DNA from: Acidimicrobiaceae bacterium
GTDB lineage: Bacteria; Actinomycetota; Acidimicrobiia; Acidimicrobiales; RAAP-2
Direction of reading: 5' to 3'
DNA length: 64,000 nucleotides
Assembly (NCBI GenBank): GCA_003164095.1
Contig: PLRX01000128.1
Location: forward strand, 1-64,000
In this document: positions 60,447-64,000 of the stretch, in pieces
Layout: each line of letters starts with the position of its first letter
Position numbering within the stretch: the stretch's first letter is position 1
Notes under the pieces: generated by a model
Databases searched by the model: none
The model's input: the letters and a program-made list of their open reading frames with translations, nothing else
What the model was told of the DNA's origin: nothing
Made by a program: the position numbers and the translations under genes

Positions 60447-62318
60447 ATGGCGCTGACCGGGTCGACGACTCCCCAGCTCGAACACGTGGCCCCGCCTCAG
60501 GCGGCCGCCACCCCGGAGGAACGCGCCGACCACGGTCGCGTCATCGGCCCATCGCTCCTCGTCGTTGCCGGCTACGCAGTCATCGGCGTCCTCGCCTTCC
60601 GGCCGGTTGCCGCTGCATTCTCCAGCCGGCTCAACGGCCCGCCCCAGGGTGACACCATCCTGTTCGCCTGGTTCATCGGGTGGGTTCCCCACGCGCTGTT
60701 CCACGGTCTCGACCCGCTGTTCAGCCATGCCATCCTCGTGCCGCACGGCGTGAACCTGCTCGTGAACACGTCGAGCCCGTTGCTCGGACTCCTGACCGCC
60801 CCGGTGACGGTCCTGTTCGGGCCGGTGGTCTCCACGAACGTGCTCACGTTGGCGGCAATGCCGGTCTCGGCCACCGCAGCGTTCGTCGTCCTGCGGGTGT
60901 GGAAGGTGTGGCTTCCGGCAGCGGCGCTCGGCGGCCTGCTCTACGGGTTCTCGCCCTACATGGTCGGCGAGAGCATCGCCCACCCCGAGTTCACATTCGT
61001 GCCGCTCCCGCCGTTCATCGTGCTGGTGACCGTCCTCGTCTTCCAGCGGAAGGGGTCGCCTCGTACGCTCGGCATCGCCCTCGGACTCCTGGTGACGGGA
61101 CAGTTCCTCATCTCCCAGGAGGTCCTGGCCACGGTGGCCTTGCTCGTGATGGCCGGGGTCGTGCTCGTCGCGGTGCGGCATCCTGACGGGGTGGCCGACA
61201 TGGCGCGGGCCGCCTGGCGTCCGACGGCCGTGGCGGCGCTCGTCGGTGCGGTGCTGCTGGCGTATCCGTTGTGGCTGATGCTCGCCGGGCCGCAGCACTA
61301 TGCCGGGACGCCGTGGCCGGTGGGCAACAGGTACCACAACGATCTCCTCAGTCTCATCGCACCCGGGCCGATGCAGGCCGTACCGCTGTGGCTGCGGTCG
61401 CTCGGCACGAGGCTGATCATCGTGGCGCCCGCCGAGACCGGCGGTTACGTCGGCATCCCCCTACTGGTGGCCACGGCCGTCCTCGCCTGGCGGTCGCGAC
61501 GGCGCCCGCGCATGCAGCTGGCCATCGCCCTGCTCGTGTTCGCCGTGCTCCTGTCGCTCGGGACCCACCTGTCCGTCGATGGTCACGCCACGGCCGTCCC
61601 CCTGCCCTTCCTCCTGCTCGGTCACTTCCCGGTGTTTTCCGACATCCTCCCGAGTCGCTTCTCCCTCGAGATCGGCGCACTGCTGGCCGCAACCCTGGCG
61701 TTCGGCGTCGACGACCTGCGCCGCCCCGCGACGCGGAGTGACCGTCAGCCGCGCCGCGCCGACCGAACCGACTGTCCGGGTCGCGTGGCGGTGCTCGGCG
61801 TAATCGTCGTGGCCCTGGTGGCGGTGGTCACGCTGCTTCCCGAGTGGCCCTACCCGACCCAGTCAGCCGTCGGACTGCCGGTCGGAGTGCGGACGGGCAT
61901 CCCCTCGGGCGACCCGGTCGCCATCACGTACCCGTTCGTCACCAAGTACCGCACCCTGCCGGAGATCTGGCAGGCCGAGGACGGCTACCGGTTCCGCCTC
62001 CTCGGCGGCTACGTGCTGCACCCGGATGCATCGGGAACCGCCACGATCTTCCCGGGGCCGATGGTCCCGGCCGACCTGCAGCGGTACCTCCTCCACGAGC
62101 AGAGCTCCGTCGTCATCGGCTCCGGCCCACCGGTCACCACGCCCACGGCTGCAGCTACGAAGGACGCCCTAGCGCGCAACGACGTGCGCCTGGTACTGGT
62201 CGACGACACGGAGCCCAACAGCGACTGGGTCATCGCGGTCTTCATGGAGGCGCTCGGTCCGCCCACCATCGCCACCGGGTCGGTCACCGCCTGGATGAGC
62301 CGCGCCGGACCGCTCTGA
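60447..62318 (+). CDS. Large polytopic membrane protein, GT-C-like
   Basis: A 623-residue protein with about eleven membrane segments. The first external loop has PPQGDTILFAWFIGWVPHAL, with the Asp in the place where GT-C glycosyltransferases have a catalytic acid, and a Ser-Pro-Tyr turn (LYGFSPYMVGES) later. The C-terminal 130 residues are soluble and external (FVTKYRTLPEIWQAEDGYRF). I cannot name the family; YfhO-like or other lipid-sugar transferases are possible. ATG 60447 lies 7 bases after TAGGAA, so the transcript is likely leaderless. No operon partner is seen. Confidence 0.72.
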   Translation: MALTGSTTPQLEHVAPPQAAATPEERADHGRVIGPSLLVVAGYAVIGVLAFRPVAAAFSSRLNGPPQGDTILFAWFIGWVPHALFHGLDPLFSHAILVPHGVNLLVNTSSPLLGLLTAPVTVLFGPVVSTNVLTLAAMPVSATAAFVVLRVWKVWLPAAALGGLLYGFSPYMVGESIAHPEFTFVPLPPFIVLVTVLVFQRKGSPRTLGIALGLLVTGQFLISQEVLATVALLVMAGVVLVAVRHPDGVADMARAAWRPTAVAALVGAVLLAYPLWLMLAGPQHYAGTPWPVGNRYHNDLLSLIAPGPMQAVPLWLRSLGTRLIIVAPAETGGYVGIPLLVATAVLAWRSRRRPRMQLAIALLVFAVLLSLGTHLSVDGHATAVPLPFLLLGHFPVFSDILPSRFSLEIGALLAATLAFGVDDLRRPATRSDRQPRRADRTDCPGRVAVLGVIVVALVAVVTLLPEWPYPTQSAVGLPVGVRTGIPSGDPVAITYPFVTKYRTLPEIWQAEDGYRFRLLGGYVLHPDASGTATIFPGPMVPADLQRYLLHEQSSVVIGSGPPVTTPTAAATKDALARNDVRLVLVDDTEPNSDWVIAVFMEALGPPTIATGSVTAWMSRAGPL

Positions 62319-62353
62319 CGCACCTCGAGCGGTCCAGCTCCACGGCAAGGTAC

Positions 62354-63523
62354 TCAGTCGGCGACGACGGTGACCGGCAACGAGGCGAACGACCGGATCA
62401 GATTGTTGTGCTTGCGCACCGTCGGAGCGCACAGCTCGAACCGTTCGACGCGCGCCGCCAGGGCGCTGAGGACCGCCGTCGCCTCCAGTCGGGCAAGGCC
62501 CATGCCGACGCAGGCGTGCTCCCCGTGGCCGAAGCCGACGTGGCCGGCGCTGGTCCGGGTGATGTCGAACTCCTCCGGACCATCCCACCGGCGCTCGTCC
62601 CGGTTGGCCGACGCGAAGCTCACGAGGACCCGGGCCCCGGCGGGGACCGTCACCCCGGCGATGTCGACGGTGCGGGTGGCGACCCGGGTGAAACAGCTGA
62701 TCGGACTCTCCAGCCGGAGGACCTCGTTGAACGCCTGCTTCACCCGGTCCCGTTGACGTCGGAGCACGTCCCACTGTTCCGGGTGCGTGGCGAACAGCCA
62801 GATGGCATTGGCGAGCGCGGCGGTGGTCGTGTCGAGTGACGGGCCGAGGTAGCCGATGAACATCATCGGGCACTGCCCGGCGTCGATCTCCCCCCGCTCG
62901 GCAGCCGCGAGGATGCCCGCTCCCGTCGACCCGTCGGGGAGGTCGGAGGCTGCGACCTTCTGGGCGAAGTCGGCCATCTCGTGGATACCGGCGCCTGCTG
63001 CCAGCGCCCGGTCGTTCAGCGGGCCGAGCCCGTCGAACGTCGCACCGGCCCAGTCGAGCAGGTGCTCGCGTCCGGCCTGAGGCCAGCCGAGCAGGTCCGG
63101 CACCCACGTGGTGGGGAGTACCTCGGCGACGTCGGTCACGGCGTCGACCTCCCGGCGCGCCACCACCCGGTCGGCGAGCGCTGCCGCACGGGCATGCGCT
63201 TCCTGGCGGAGCTCGGCGAGCGCTTTGGGGGTGAGCGGGCGCCCGATGACGGTGCGGAGCCGGTCGTGCTCGACGCCGTCGCTCATCAGCGTCGTGCCCC
63301 GACCGCCCTCATTGATGAACTCGTTGAGGCCCACGCCCTCGCCGGAGCAGAACGCGCGCCCGTCGGCCAGCACGGCCCGGACGACCTCGTACCGGGTCAC
63401 GGCGTAGACCTGGCGCGCTTCCAGCCAGACGACAGGTCCGAGGTCACGGAGTGTCCGGAGGTGACCATAGGGATCGTCCAGCGCGTCGTCCGTGAACAGA
63501 TCGGCCTCGTACGTGGGGATCAT
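62354..63523 (-). CDS. Cytochrome P450
   Basis: A 389-residue P450. ATG 63523 has GGGGAG 7 bases upstream; the open frame continues to 63631 but has no similarity there. The heme loop is FGHGEHACVGMG (Cys near residue 338), the K-helix is NEVLRLESP, and the I-helix is GYLGPSLDTTT, where the acid-alcohol pair is Asp-Thr and the usual Ala-Gly is Leu-Gly. It belongs to bacterial soluble P450s but is only distantly like the P450 at 37064-38287. No ferredoxin gene is near. It is convergent with the GT-C-like gene. Confidence 0.9.
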   Translation of the reverse strand: MIPTYEADLFTDDALDDPYGHLRTLRDLGPVVWLEARQVYAVTRYEVVRAVLADGRAFCSGEGVGLNEFINEGGRGTTLMSDGVEHDRLRTVIGRPLTPKALAELRQEAHARAAALADRVVARREVDAVTDVAEVLPTTWVPDLLGWPQAGREHLLDWAGATFDGLGPLNDRALAAGAGIHEMADFAQKVAASDLPDGSTGAGILAAAERGEIDAGQCPMMFIGYLGPSLDTTTAALANAIWLFATHPEQWDVLRRQRDRVKQAFNEVLRLESPISCFTRVATRTVDIAGVTVPAGARVLVSFASANRDERRWDGPEEFDITRTSAGHVGFGHGEHACVGMGLARLEATAVLSALAARVERFELCAPTVRKHNNLIRSFASLPVTVVAD

Positions 63524-63842
63524 GTGGTCGCTCCCCACGGCGATCCGGCACGGAGGGGCACGCCGGCGTCCTGTCCGTCCGGGAACACAGGTGACACGAC
63601 CATCGGCCCGGCGGTCTGCACGGAAGGTCACTCTACGTCGGAACGACTTCCGTGAGCCGATGCCATGATCTGCTCCGTCCCGGTACGCCGCGGACCAGCG
63701 AGCGGCAACGGCGAGCGGCGGATCAGCCCGCCCCGAGAGGAGTGCCGACTACTCGTTCGGTCCCTCCGGCACCAGGCGGAAGCCGCACGGCGTGGACAGC
63801 TGCCGTCCTCGGGCGACCCCTCGGCATGGGTAGCGTTGCCAC
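63524..63842. other. Divergent promoter region of the P450 and the right-edge membrane protein
   Basis: No gene seen. TAGAGT on the minus strand (63630-63635) is a possible -10 box for the P450, giving a leader of about 100 bases. TAGCGT (63831-63836) is the -10 box for the plus-strand gene at 63843. Confidence 0.4.
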
Positions 63843-64000
63843 GTGACCCGATGGATCGACGCCCACAGGTTCCGGTACTGGCTGCTGACCGCCGTGGTCG
63901 TCCTCGCAGTGATCCTCCCGGTGTGGGCGTCGGGACACCGACCGATGTGGCCGGTCGCGGCCTCGACGGTCGTCGTGGTCGGTGTCGGCGCCGTGCTCGT
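63843..64000 (+). CDS. Membrane protein, partial (runs off right edge)
   Basis: GTG 63843, 6 bases after TAGCGT (leaderless), opens TRWIDAHRFRYWLLTAVVVL, then a second hydrophobic stretch (AASTVVVVGVGAVL). Fifty-two codons are visible. The family cannot be told from this part. Confidence 0.6.
   Translation, partial: MTRWIDAHRFRYWLLTAVVVLAVILPVWASGHRPMWPVAASTVVVVGVGAVL

Noticed and set aside
59790..61337. A 515-codon minus-strand frame over the SulP relic and the start of the GT-C-like gene
   Set aside because: Composition is Arg/Asp/His-rich and unstructured; the plus-strand membrane protein accounts for the region.
63652..63846. A 64-codon plus-strand ORF upstream of the right-edge gene
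   Set aside because: Arg/Pro-rich, no ribosome binding site, overlaps the likely promoter of the next gene.

Overview
The window is GC-rich, tightly packed DNA from a bacterial chromosome. Several signs point to an actinobacterium, and the mix of families suggests the class Acidimicrobiia: start codons often sit 6 to 8 bases after a TANNNT box (leaderless transcripts), there is an actinobacterial-type LexA box, and there are DUF222-HNH, DUF2510, DUF503 and mycothiol-dependent maleylpyruvate isomerase-like proteins and secreted repeats of the type GGYWxVASDGGxFAFGDA. The class assignment is an inference; no rRNA or tRNA gene was seen.

Layout. Bases 1-5716 (minus strand) hold part of a Flp/Tad pilus operon: a secreted protein, a SAF-domain CpaB-like protein, a CpaE/TadZ-like ATPase, the TadA/CpaF motor, TadB, and a TadC cut by the left edge, all joined by 4-base overlaps. 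Bases 6303-8042 hold an insertion carrying a frameshifted tnpB, bounded by inverted repeats and an 11-bp direct repeat, inserted at the stop codon of a membrane-protein gene. Bases 8030-21504 are housekeeping and repair genes: ettA, threonine aldolase, a mycothiol-dependent isomerase-like protein, DUF503, a DUF5666 secreted protein, an HNH nuclease, a DEDDh exonuclease/GIY-YIG fusion under a LexA box, trpD and an acyl-CoA dehydrogenase.

Bases 21559-52254 are dominated by genes for making, exporting, modifying and cutting a polysaccharide: a canonical sulfatase, a polytopic GT2 synthase, a divergent gene that fuses a sulfatase-fold enzyme (Thr in place of the formylglycine Cys) to a membrane segment and an HlyD/membrane-fusion domain, two GH26-like enzymes, two proteins with the same C-terminal 42-residue repeats, a very large PQQ-propeller/lectin protein, and a five-gene operon (GT2, GT4, GT39-like, BcsA-like synthase, GH8) in which each gene overlaps the next by 4 bases. 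The sulfatase-HlyD promoter region and the RCC1-protein promoter each carry a pair of CACT-N3-AGTG-type sites spaced exactly 21 bp apart, which suggests one shared regulator. This is the best candidate for an undescribed system in the window. Between these genes lie arr (rifampin ADP-ribosyltransferase), a small lipid-catabolism group (dienoyl-CoA reductase-like SDR, enoyl-CoA hydratase, aldo/keto reductase) and a P450 preceded by a translated 18-codon leader.

Bases 52540-64000 carry scattered metabolic genes (TauD-type dioxygenase, iron-type alcohol dehydrogenase, class II aldolase, amidohydrolase, a second P450), a large GT-C-like membrane protein, and two transporter relics: an MFS sugar porter with an internal deletion and a 48-bp inversion, and a frameshifted SulP fragment. 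Several short tandem repeats lie in intergenic regions just upstream of genes.
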